This document shows, in pieces, positions 16,482 to 24,566 of a stretch of 59,014 bases of DNA. Under the pieces are notes generated by a model. The model did not search any database and was not told the origin of the DNA. It worked only from the letters and a program-made list of their open reading frames with translations. The stretch is taken from the NCBI GenBank assembly GCA_012729725.1, contig JAAYCO010000009.1, positions 1 through 59,014 of the forward strand, read 5' to 3'. Source of the stretch: Planctomycetota bacterium (GTDB lineage Bacteria > Planctomycetota > Phycisphaerae > SM23-33). How positions within the stretch are numbered: the stretch's first letter is position 1; every line of letters starts with the position of its first letter. The translations under genes and the position numbers were made by a program.

Positions 16482-16975
16482 GTGCCCGTCGACGCCTCCG
16501 CAGCCTCGATGGCCTCAAGGGTTTCGTAATTTGACACTATGTCGTAGCTGCGAACAAAGCGCAGGTTCTCGATCAGGAAAGCGTCGTCTACAACTGGCCC
16601 CGGCTGGGCCAGTTGCGCTGTGGGCGTCGAAGGCCGCTGTTGAATCGGCGCATCGCCTGTGTTGAAGATTGCAAGGGCCGCCACCGCAGCCGCAGCCGCC
16701 CCGACGGGCGCCAGCCAACGGACAAGTTTGACGGTTCTACCCCGCCTGGCCGCCAGAACGATCCTGGCTGCCAGATCATTGCCCGGCGCCGGCGCACGCC
16801 AGCACCCGGCTGCCTGATCCAACCGGCGAAGCTCGTCCAACGCCCTCGCCCACGCCGGCGAATCATGCAGCAGCCGCTCCACGCGGGCAACGTCCGCCGC
16901 GTCAAGCTCGCCGTCAAGATACGCGCTGAGGTCTTCGAGGTCCGCGGCGCCAAGTTGTGTGTTTTCACCGTCCAT
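16478..16975 (-). CDS. Anti-sigma-factor-like membrane protein
   Basis: About 165 residues. The N-terminal 60 form an anti-sigma-like helical domain with the common pattern LSAYLDGELDAAD followed by VERLL. A single membrane helix is at about 97-115, and a Pro/Gln-rich periplasmic tail follows. The zinc motif HxxxCxxC of ZAS-type anti-sigma factors is absent. The start at 16975 is chosen because the longer reading to 17128 runs into lolD and has no conserved character. No sigma-factor gene is next to it; the upstream gene is lolD, 100 bases away. A role as an anti-sigma factor is inferred. Confidence 0.65.
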   Translation of the reverse strand: MDGENTQLGAADLEDLSAYLDGELDAADVARVERLLHDSPAWARALDELRRLDQAAGCWRAPAPGNDLAARIVLAARRGRTVKLVRWLAPVGAAAAAVAALAIFNTGDAPIQQRPSTPTAQLAQPGPVVDDAFLIENLRFVRSYDIVSNYETLEAIEAAEASTGT

Positions 16976-17075
16976 CGCTGATGGTATTTTCGGCTTTTGG
17001 CCTACTATTGCAACACGGCAGTGACGCAACAAGATCGGTGAAAAAACATATTTTCGTTCGCCTGGCGGGCGGTGC

Positions 17076-17765
17076 TTAACCGAGCTTGCCGTCTCGCATG
17101 TGGAGGACGCGCTGGCATGTCTCGGCAAGGGCCATGTCGTGAGTGACCATCAGAATGGTCTGGCCGTTCTGGTGGAATTTCTTGAGCACGGCGAGAATCT
17201 GCCTTCCGGTTTTGCTATCGAGGTTGCCGGTCGGCTCATCCGCCAGCAGGATTCTCGGGCGGTTCATCAGTGCCCTGGCGATGGCTACCCGCTGCCTCTC
17301 GCCGCCTGAAAGCTCCTTCGGGCTGTGGTTGAGGCGGTCCTTGAGCTCCAGCGATTCGAGCACTTCAATGGCCCGCATCCGCAGCCTGCCGCGCTGCGAG
17401 AACCATTTGAGGCCGTCAAAGCCCACCCTCGCCGGAAGCAGCGCGTTTTCGAGCACGCTCAGTTCAGGCAGCAGGTGATAGAACTGGAACACAAAGCCGA
17501 TGTCGTGGCAGCGGATGTTGTTTCGCCTCTGATGCGATTGTCTGCTCATATCGCAGCCGTGCAGCACGAGCCTGCCCTCGTCGGGCCGGTCCAGCAGGCC
17601 AAGCAGATGCAGCAGCGTGCTTTTTCCGCTTCCGCTGGCGCCGACTATGCCGACGAATTCACCCTCTCGCACGCCCAGGCTCACGCCGCGAAGCACGTGC
17701 AGGTTCACCTTTCCCATGCGGTAGCTCTTGTGCAGATTGCATGCTTCAATGGCGAGGTCACTCAT
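17076..17765 (-). CDS. lolD: LolD-type ABC transporter ATP-binding protein
   Basis: A 229-residue ABC ATPase of the MacB/LolD family. LolCDE extracts mature lipoproteins from the inner membrane and hands them to the LolA chaperone. Walker A is GASGSGKST near residues 42-50, the signature is LSGGERQR and Walker B is ILLADEP, followed by the switch His in VTHD. The gene overlaps the permease gene by eight bases (17758-17765). Together with lnt in the same window this supports a lipoprotein-sorting role, although an efflux function as in MacB relatives cannot be ruled out. Confidence 0.88.
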   Translation of the reverse strand: MSDLAIEACNLHKSYRMGKVNLHVLRGVSLGVREGEFVGIVGASGSGKSTLLHLLGLLDRPDEGRLVLHGCDMSRQSHQRRNNIRCHDIGFVFQFYHLLPELSVLENALLPARVGFDGLKWFSQRGRLRMRAIEVLESLELKDRLNHSPKELSGGERQRVAIARALMNRPRILLADEPTGNLDSKTGRQILAVLKKFHQNGQTILMVTHDMALAETCQRVLHMRDGKLG

Positions 17766-19584
17766 AGCGAAGGGCCTCCACCGGCTGCATTCTGGCAGCC
17801 CTTATCGCCGGAAGCAGCGCGCCCACCAGCCCCGCTGCTATCGTTCCGGCGACGATCACCGCAACGTCCCACGGGTCAACAGTGTTGGGAATGTGCTCAA
17901 ATAGAAAGCTCTTGCGGCTCCAGACCTGGAAGCCGAACGTCGCGGCCATCCAATCGTGAATCGGATTGATGCGATCGACGAACCACCACCCGCCCAGAGA
18001 GCCGATGATCGCGCCCGATACGCCGACGGCCGCCCCGTAGGCCAGGAATATGCCCGCAACGCCCCTGCTGGACGCGCCCAACGCTTTAAGCACGCCGATC
18101 TCGCGGGTCTTCTGCGCGACGATCATGTAGAAGATCACGAACAGCAGCACGACCGAAACCATCGAGATGATGCTGAACATGATCACCACCAGCGTTCGCT
18201 GCGACTCGATGTGAGAGACGATGCTCTCCTGCCGCTGGCGCCACGTCAGCACGTTCAGATCGCTCATGTAGGCAAGGTCATCGGCGGCTGTGATGATCTC
18301 ATCGGGCTCTTTGAGAAGCTTGCGAATCACCGCCGGGCTGTTGATCAGCATGTCCAGATCGTCGTCGGTCTTGTACGCCCCAGCCGCGACGGGATCCAGC
18401 AATTGCGTTTCGTCCCCAAGTGCATGCCTGAGTTTTTCGCGTATTTCCCGCCGACGCTCGAGCCGATAGTTCAGCCACGCTCGCTGCACCTTGACGGCGA
18501 CTTCGCGGAGACGGCTTTCCTTCTCGTCGCCGTTGCGAACCTTCAGGTGAATCTGGCTGCACCGCGCGGGGTTATCCATGTTGTTGAGCAGTTGCAGCGT
18601 CTCAAACGGCACGTACACCATGTCGCTGTCGATGGAGGATATATCGCTGCGGTTGTCGTCCACCACGGTGAACATTTCGATGTTCGGCGAGAGATTGGAC
18701 ATGGTCATCCCGCGTCCGAGCGGAAAGATGTTCAGCACCACTTTCGAGCCGCTCACCATGTACCGCACGGTCTTTCCGTCGTCGGTGCGGAAGCTCAGGC
18801 TTGGTATGCCCAGCCCGAGAATGACGCGATTTTCGGGCGGCTCTATGGTGCGCGACCTGATCGCCTGAATGTCCTTCTCGATGAGAGCGGCATCTTCGCC
18901 CTGCTCGTATCGCCTGTTGCGAAGTTCCATGGCCTGCTGAAGGTCGCGCTGGTGCTTGGTTCGGCGGCGGATGTTGTCGAGGCCCAAGTTCTGGTAGTAC
19001 AGCCCCGCCGAGAGCCGGTCCAGCAGGCTCATCAACTCGGGCTTGGGGCCCTCGGCGTCCACCCGATCCATCGTCGCCTGCTGAAGCTTGCGGGTGGATT
19101 CGATCTCTTTCTCGATGCCGCGGATCATCAACTGCTCTGGCGGATCGAACGTGGGGCTGGCCTGGCCGGCCTGGACATAAAGCCCCTTGGCGAAGTCTGT
19201 GACGGCAGCCCGCTCCGGCAGGCGGATTCCGGCGACGTTGATCGCCAGGCGGATCTGGCTTTCGCCGGGAATCTGAAGAACGCCGTAGCTCAGTATCATC
19301 GGCGTGCCCAGCACGTTGCCCTTCTCGTCCACTACTTCGGGCACGTCTCTGCCGATTGCTGTGAGAATCTCGTCGTAGTGGCTCAGGCCCTGGTGTCCGC
19401 GGGCGGGCTCGATGATAATGTCGCCGAAAAGCCCCTTCGCGCCCTGTTCGACCTTGCGAAGAAAGCCGTTCATGACGCTGACGGCCACAACGATCATGAA
19501 CACGCATATCGCCATGCCGAGAATGGCGAAATACGCCATTACGCCGCGTCGCAGGTATCGCAGGCACAGAAAGAGTTTATACAT
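17758..19584 (-). CDS. LolC/LolE-type lipoprotein-releasing permease with enlarged periplasmic domain
   Basis: A 608-residue FtsX-like permease. It has the four-helix layout of the family: one helix near residues 16-38, a large periplasmic domain, then three helices near 468-490, 510-535 and 575-597. The C-terminal half carries the typical REIGVLKALGAS sequence that contacts the ATPase. Usual LolC/LolE proteins have about 400-415 residues; here about 190 extra residues lie in the periplasmic part, partly coiled (about 165-240 and 350-430). A single permease gene is present, so it probably works as a homodimer. It sits between lysS and lolD in one operon. Confidence 0.85.
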   Translation of the reverse strand: MYKLFLCLRYLRRGVMAYFAILGMAICVFMIVVAVSVMNGFLRKVEQGAKGLFGDIIIEPARGHQGLSHYDEILTAIGRDVPEVVDEKGNVLGTPMILSYGVLQIPGESQIRLAINVAGIRLPERAAVTDFAKGLYVQAGQASPTFDPPEQLMIRGIEKEIESTRKLQQATMDRVDAEGPKPELMSLLDRLSAGLYYQNLGLDNIRRRTKHQRDLQQAMELRNRRYEQGEDAALIEKDIQAIRSRTIEPPENRVILGLGIPSLSFRTDDGKTVRYMVSGSKVVLNIFPLGRGMTMSNLSPNIEMFTVVDDNRSDISSIDSDMVYVPFETLQLLNNMDNPARCSQIHLKVRNGDEKESRLREVAVKVQRAWLNYRLERRREIREKLRHALGDETQLLDPVAAGAYKTDDDLDMLINSPAVIRKLLKEPDEIITAADDLAYMSDLNVLTWRQRQESIVSHIESQRTLVVIMFSIISMVSVVLLFVIFYMIVAQKTREIGVLKALGASSRGVAGIFLAYGAAVGVSGAIIGSLGGWWFVDRINPIHDWMAATFGFQVWSRKSFLFEHIPNTVDPWDVAVIVAGTIAAGLVGALLPAIRAARMQPVEALRYE

Positions 19585-19593
19585 TCGCAGCCA

Positions 19594-21060
19594 CTATTCT
19601 GTCTGCTCTTGCGCCTCGGGGCGCAGCAGTGGAAAGAGCACCACGTCACGGATGCTCTGCGTGTTGGTCAGCAGCATGATCACGCGATCGATTCCGATTC
19701 CCAGCCCGCCCGCCGGCGGCATGCCGTGCCTGAGGGCGGTGACAAAATCCTCGTCCATCACTCGCATCGTTTCGCCCTGGGCCTCGCCGCGAAGCTGCTG
19801 GCGGAAGTTTTCTTCCTGCACGGCGGGGTCGTTCAACTCGGTGTAGGCGTTGGCGATTTCCATTCCGGCGACGAAGCACTCGAACCGCAGCGCGATCGAC
19901 GGATCGTCGGCCTTGCGCCGAGTCAGCGGGCAGATCTCGGCGGGATAATCGATCACGAACGTCGGCCGATTGTCACGGGCGATGGCCTCTTCGACAACCG
20001 CCTCGAATACCTCATTTACGACGACCGCGTCGTCCTTGTTTGTTTCGACAATTCCAAGCTCGCGGGCCTTCGCTCGCACCGCGTCGGGATTCTTCATCGA
20101 AACGCCCGCGTGTTCAACAAGCAGGTCGTCGTACTTCGCCCTTCGCCAAGGGCGCGAGAAGTCGATCTCGCGGTCGCCGTAGGGCAACTTGACGCCGCCG
20201 CAAATCTGCCGCGCCGAATCGGAGATGAGCTCTTCGGTAATCTCCATCATCACTTCATAGTCGGCGTAGGCCTGGTAGAGTTCCATCATTGTGAACTCGG
20301 GATTGTGCCGCGTGTCGATGCCTTCGTTGCGGAAGTTCCTGCCGATTTCGAACACCCGCTCCATGCCGCCAACCAGCAGCCGCTTGAGGTACAACTCGGG
20401 GCTGATTCGCATGTACAGGCGGCAATCAAGCGCGTTGTGGTGCGTGAGGAACGGCTTCGCCGCCGCCCCGCCGTAGATCGGCTGGAGCACTGGCGTTTCA
20501 ACCTCGATGAAGTTCCGCGCCCGAAGCAGCGAGCGGAAATGATCGATGATCCGTACTCGCCGCTGGAAATTGGCCAGCGATTCGGGATTGGTCATCAGGT
20601 CCAGATATCGCTTGCGGTAGCGGGTTTCGGTGTCCTGAAGCCCGTGGTATTTTTCGGGCATGGGGTTGAGGCTCTTGGTCAGCAGCGTAAGTTTCTCGGC
20701 CCAGACTGTGATTTCGCCGGTTCTTGTTCGCTGAAGCTGGCCTTCGACGGCGATAATGTCGCCGAGGTCCAGCATGCCCGCCAGTTGCCACTGCTCTTCG
20801 CTCAGGGCGTTCTTGCGGAGCGCAAACTGCATCTGCCCGCTTTCGTCGCGGATGTGCGCGAACATCATTTTGCCCATGTCTCGCAGAAGCACAACTCTGC
20901 CCGCAACGTCGGCCCGCTGACCTTCCTGGTCGTCAACATACCTCGCGAGAACCTTGCCGACGGGCTCGGCCGTGTCGTACCTGCCACCGTATGGGTCGAT
21001 TCCCAACTGCTTGATCTTTTCGAGCTTTGCCGCTCTGTCCGCCTGTACTCGTTCCAGCAT
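19594..21060 (-). CDS. lysS: Lysyl-tRNA synthetase, class II
   Basis: Attaches lysine to tRNA-Lys in the cytoplasm. The 488 residues have an N-terminal OB-fold anticodon domain (about 40-145) and a class II catalytic domain. Motif 2 is seen in FEIGRNFRNEGID and motif 3 in GLGIGIDRVIML. The sequence TRHNPEFTMMELYQAYADY is the typical lysine-pocket region. The gene starts an operon that continues, nine bases after its stop, into lolE and lolD. No second lysyl-tRNA synthetase is seen here. Confidence 0.96.
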   Translation of the reverse strand: MLERVQADRAAKLEKIKQLGIDPYGGRYDTAEPVGKVLARYVDDQEGQRADVAGRVVLLRDMGKMMFAHIRDESGQMQFALRKNALSEEQWQLAGMLDLGDIIAVEGQLQRTRTGEITVWAEKLTLLTKSLNPMPEKYHGLQDTETRYRKRYLDLMTNPESLANFQRRVRIIDHFRSLLRARNFIEVETPVLQPIYGGAAAKPFLTHHNALDCRLYMRISPELYLKRLLVGGMERVFEIGRNFRNEGIDTRHNPEFTMMELYQAYADYEVMMEITEELISDSARQICGGVKLPYGDREIDFSRPWRRAKYDDLLVEHAGVSMKNPDAVRAKARELGIVETNKDDAVVVNEVFEAVVEEAIARDNRPTFVIDYPAEICPLTRRKADDPSIALRFECFVAGMEIANAYTELNDPAVQEENFRQQLRGEAQGETMRVMDEDFVTALRHGMPPAGGLGIGIDRVIMLLTNTQSIRDVVLFPLLRPEAQEQTE

Positions 21061-21194
21061 AAAAATCCCTTAATGTCGAAAAGGTCATGATCCGAGTTCA
21101 CCCCGGCAAAGTCAAGAAATGATGCCCCGGCGCAGCGGGCAGCCAAACCCGCGCGACGGTGCTCAACTCAACAACGCATCGAATCAACGGCTCG

Positions 21195-24100
21195 TCAAGT
21201 GGACTCGATCTCTTGCGCGATGGCCTGGGCCAGGGCCGGCGATTCAACGCCCCTGCCGAGTATGCCCTTCGAGTCCAGATACGCCTCGCACCGGGTCATC
21301 ATGCCGGCGTCGTTGCTGTGCCCGTCGAACTGAAGGGTAAGGAACGGCTTGCCCGACGCCCGCCGGATGAAGTGCTTCACAAACGAGTCCGGCCCGCACT
21401 TGAAGTTGGTTATGTAAATTATGTGCAGGTTGTCATACCTGCCGACGATCTTGGCGGCAGCGAGTATCCGCCTGCCCAGATCCCAGTACATGTTCGAGTT
21501 TATGTCACGGACATCTATTTCTTGAACCGTCAAAAAGTCCATCGGAATGCAGTTGACGCCATAGGAATCTCGCAGCTTCCTGGCGACCGACAGATTCATT
21601 CCAAGGTCGTGAATGTTATAGGGCCTGCCCAGAAGCACAATGCCCGGCGCGTTCTGCGCCATCAGAGAAGCCAGAGCATCGCGCCCCGCCGAGCGAATCG
21701 CGCCGGCGAATCGCTCCTGCGCCAGGTTCGCCTGTTCGAGGGCCGATGTCAGCACCCCCGCCGGCACGCCGAGCGGCCCGAATGTCGCAAGCAGTTCCTT
21801 GAATACCGTCTTGTTCCCCTGGCGGAAATGCACCGTCGGCGTTATGTACTCAAGCCCCTGCAGCGAAGGCGCCTGCCTGACCACGAACGGCAGAGTCTGG
21901 TGCCACGGGCACAAGTGAGATTCGTTGTGCATCCACGGCGTCGCCATCGAAACAATGTTCGGCAGAAGAACGCGTTTTACACCCTTGGCCGCAAGATCGG
22001 CAACGTGCCCGTGCGCGGCAATAATCGGGAAGCAAGGCTCGGCAACCACGCTGTCAAGGCCCGCCTGCACGATCTGCTTGTTTGTCGGGCTCGACAGCGT
22101 CGTGTTGAACCCGCATGCATGAAGCAAAGTTCGCCAGAACGGCAGCGAATCGTACGCGAACATGCTCAGCGGAATGCCGACAACAGGCGCATTGGCGGAC
22201 GGCTTGGGCAACGAGCTTTCATCCAGCAGCAGCTTCATTCGCAGCGATGGAAGATCGTCAATGCACGCCTTCTGGTTTGATTTCGCCCGTTTGCGGAATC
22301 GATCGGAACACTTGTCGCCCCAGTACGTCTTCTCGCCCTCGACGGTGAATTCCTGAACCTGGCAGGCGTTGGAGCAGCCCTTGCAGGTGAACTCGCGCAG
22401 CGAGTAGTCGACGCTCGAAAGATCGTATCCGCGGAATCTCGAAGCGGGCCTGGCGCTTTCGTCGGGCGCTTTGGCCGACTGCGAAACGTACTGCCCGATC
22501 TGCCACATGTCGCCGCCGCCCATCTTTTCGCGGGCCAGCAAAGCGACTCCTATGGCCCCGATAACGCCGTTGTGCGGCGGAATGATAATCTGCTTGCCGA
22601 GTATGCCGGCGAACGCAGCCGCCACGGAATCGTTGTACGCCGTGCCGCCCTGGAAGAATATCGTCTCACCAATGGGCCTGCCGCGAACCACGCGATTTAT
22701 GTAGTTGTACGCCACCGAATACGCCAGGCCCGCGACAAGATCGTCCGTCCGGGCGCCGCGCTGAACATAGCTGTTGACGTCGCGCTCCATGAAAACCGTG
22801 CAGCGCTCGCCAAGTCTGATCGGGGCCTTTGACGACAGCGCCAGTTGCGCGAACTGGCCAATAATGGAGATATCCAGTTCCTCGGCCCGTTCTTCAAGAA
22901 AGCTGCCGGTCCCCGCCGCGCAAGCCTCATTCATGGTGAAATCCACCACGATCCCGTCCTGAAGCGAGATGTACTTGGAATCCTGGCCGCCGATCTCGAA
23001 GATCGTGTCGGGAAGTCTGCCGTTGAGCATCTTCATGCCAACAAACGTGGCGCCGGTCTTGTGGGCGGTGATTTCGTCGTTGACGGTATCAGCGCCGACA
23101 AGTTCGCCAATCAGTTCCCTGCCCGAGCCGGTTGTTCCGATGCCCCTGACGACAAGACGCTCGCCCCACTGCTTCTGAATCTCGGCCAGCGCTTCGGTAA
23201 CGACCTCAACCGGCCTGCCCTTGGTGCGAACGTACACTTCCAGCACAAGCTTGCCCTGTTCGTCGATGGCCACCACATTGGTCGATACGCTGCCGATGTC
23301 GATGCCCATGTAAACGTCAATGGGCGATCCATCCGCGGGCGGCTCGTATTCCTCCGCGCGGTCGCGGAGCAGCAGAACGTGATCCATGCTCAGCGGTTCC
23401 TGCGTTGGGAACTCGCCATGTGCGCTATCGCTTGCGGAACGAAGGCTCGCCAGGTGCGACAAATCGGCAGCCGCTTCACCGTGCGACGCCAGCTCCGCTG
23501 CACCGATCGCAGCCACGTGCGCGTGTCCGGGCGGAATGACCAACTGGTCGTCCTGAAGATCAAACGCCTCGCGCATCGCGTTTGCGACCGCCTCGTTGCT
23601 CATGACGCCGCCCAGAACGACAACCGGCGGCTTGATTGCGTGAGACCTTACGACCGCCGAGCGGAAGTTGCGCGCAACCGCGTTGCACAGGCCGCGAAGC
23701 ACCTCCGCCGGGGAATAGCCCTTCTGCTGTGCGTGAATCATGTCGCTCTTGGCGAAGACGCTGCACCGACCGGCAACCTGGGCAGCCCGCTGGGCCTGGC
23801 GGCAGATAGAGCCGACCTGCTCGATTGGGTACTTAAGCCTTCCCGCCTGCTGATCTATGAACGAACCGGTCCCTGCCGCACAGTCGCCGTTGGTTGAATA
23901 ATCGACGATGCCGTAATTTCCGTCCGGCCCCTTTTCAAGTCGCAGGTACTTCGAGGTCTCGCCGCCCATTTCGAACACGGTCGAGGCTTCGATCTCAAGA
24001 GTTGAAAGCCCGGCGGCAATGCTTTTGAACTCGTTTACGGTCTTTGCGCCAAGCTTCTGGGCCACGTGGCCCGCGGCGCTTCCCGTGAGGCTTATGCCGC

Positions 24101-24326
24101 GAATGCTCTGTGCGCCCACGGCGGCGATGATCTGTTCGATAATCTCGGTCGCAGCCGCCAGTGGCCTGCCACGAGTGCGACGGTACTGCCCCATATAAAC
24201 AAACCTGCCGTCGCGCGTCTTGTGTGCAAACTCAAAGCCGACCTGCCCCGCCGGCAGTTGTTCGTTGCACAGCAGAGCCACTTTGGCCCCGACAGCACCG
24301 ATGTCTATACCCACGAAGCAATCCAT
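21195..24326 (-). CDS. Acyl-CoA dehydratase activase-type protein: two BadF/HgdC ATPase domains plus DUF2229
   Basis: A 1043-residue protein with two BadF/BadG/HgdC-type ASKHA ATPase domains in tandem (about residues 1-270 and 335-590), then a Cys-rich segment (about 630-670) and a DUF2229-type domain (about 700-980). Each ATPase domain keeps the opening GIDIG and the cluster/nucleotide motif CAAGTGSF. Such activases drive ATP-dependent electron transfer to 2-hydroxyacyl-CoA dehydratases or benzoyl-CoA-type reductases through a [4Fe-4S] cluster at a dimer interface. Here the two domains could form that interface within one chain. No dehydratase gene is adjacent, so the true partner is unknown. 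It stands alone, divergent from lnt. Confidence 0.9.
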   Translation of the reverse strand: MDCFVGIDIGAVGAKVALLCNEQLPAGQVGFEFAHKTRDGRFVYMGQYRRTRGRPLAAATEIIEQIIAAVGAQSIRGISLTGSAAGHVAQKLGAKTVNEFKSIAAGLSTLEIEASTVFEMGGETSKYLRLEKGPDGNYGIVDYSTNGDCAAGTGSFIDQQAGRLKYPIEQVGSICRQAQRAAQVAGRCSVFAKSDMIHAQQKGYSPAEVLRGLCNAVARNFRSAVVRSHAIKPPVVVLGGVMSNEAVANAMREAFDLQDDQLVIPPGHAHVAAIGAAELASHGEAAADLSHLASLRSASDSAHGEFPTQEPLSMDHVLLLRDRAEEYEPPADGSPIDVYMGIDIGSVSTNVVAIDEQGKLVLEVYVRTKGRPVEVVTEALAEIQKQWGERLVVRGIGTTGSGRELIGELVGADTVNDEITAHKTGATFVGMKMLNGRLPDTIFEIGGQDSKYISLQDGIVVDFTMNEACAAGTGSFLEERAEELDISIIGQFAQLALSSKAPIRLGERCTVFMERDVNSYVQRGARTDDLVAGLAYSVAYNYINRVVRGRPIGETIFFQGGTAYNDSVAAAFAGILGKQIIIPPHNGVIGAIGVALLAREKMGGGDMWQIGQYVSQSAKAPDESARPASRFRGYDLSSVDYSLREFTCKGCSNACQVQEFTVEGEKTYWGDKCSDRFRKRAKSNQKACIDDLPSLRMKLLLDESSLPKPSANAPVVGIPLSMFAYDSLPFWRTLLHACGFNTTLSSPTNKQIVQAGLDSVVAEPCFPIIAAHGHVADLAAKGVKRVLLPNIVSMATPWMHNESHLCPWHQTLPFVVRQAPSLQGLEYITPTVHFRQGNKTVFKELLATFGPLGVPAGVLTSALEQANLAQERFAGAIRSAGRDALASLMAQNAPGIVLLGRPYNIHDLGMNLSVARKLRDSYGVNCIPMDFLTVQEIDVRDINSNMYWDLGRRILAAAKIVGRYDNLHIIYITNFKCGPDSFVKHFIRRASGKPFLTLQFDGHSNDAGMMTRCEAYLDSKGILGRGVESPALAQAIAQEIEST

Positions 24327-24487
24327 AAGAACTCCAAGTCAAAGGGGGATATCAAATTATGCACGAAAACGGTTTTTTTACAAGCCCCTGCTTGGGCCGA
24401 ATCACCCCCCAGCCGGGCTGGGAGCATCGGGGCCTGAATCCCATCGCTGAACGAAACCATCTTTCGCACGGGCCGGGACGTTCGAAC

Positions 24488-24516
24488 TTGACCCGCCCCG
24501 CTGCCGTTAAGACAAT
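24488..24516 (+). promoter_or_regulatory. Probable promoter of lnt
   Basis: TTGACC at 24488-24493 and GACAAT at 24511-24516 are spaced by 17 bases in the 240-base divergent region between the activase and lnt. Confidence 0.4.
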
Positions 24517-24566
24517 ATCAGGAATGCCTTTATTGACCATCTTCCAACACCTGAAAGGGGCAAGCA

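Noticed and set aside
16976-17128. Longer start for the anti-sigma-like gene
   Set aside because: It runs into lolD and adds residues with no conserved character; the ATG at 16975 directly precedes the domain.
17956-21090. Very long plus-strand open frame (over 1000 codons) across lolE and lysS
   Set aside because: It is the antisense shadow of two well-recognised minus-strand genes, and its translation has no domain and a His/Val/Arg-rich shadow composition.
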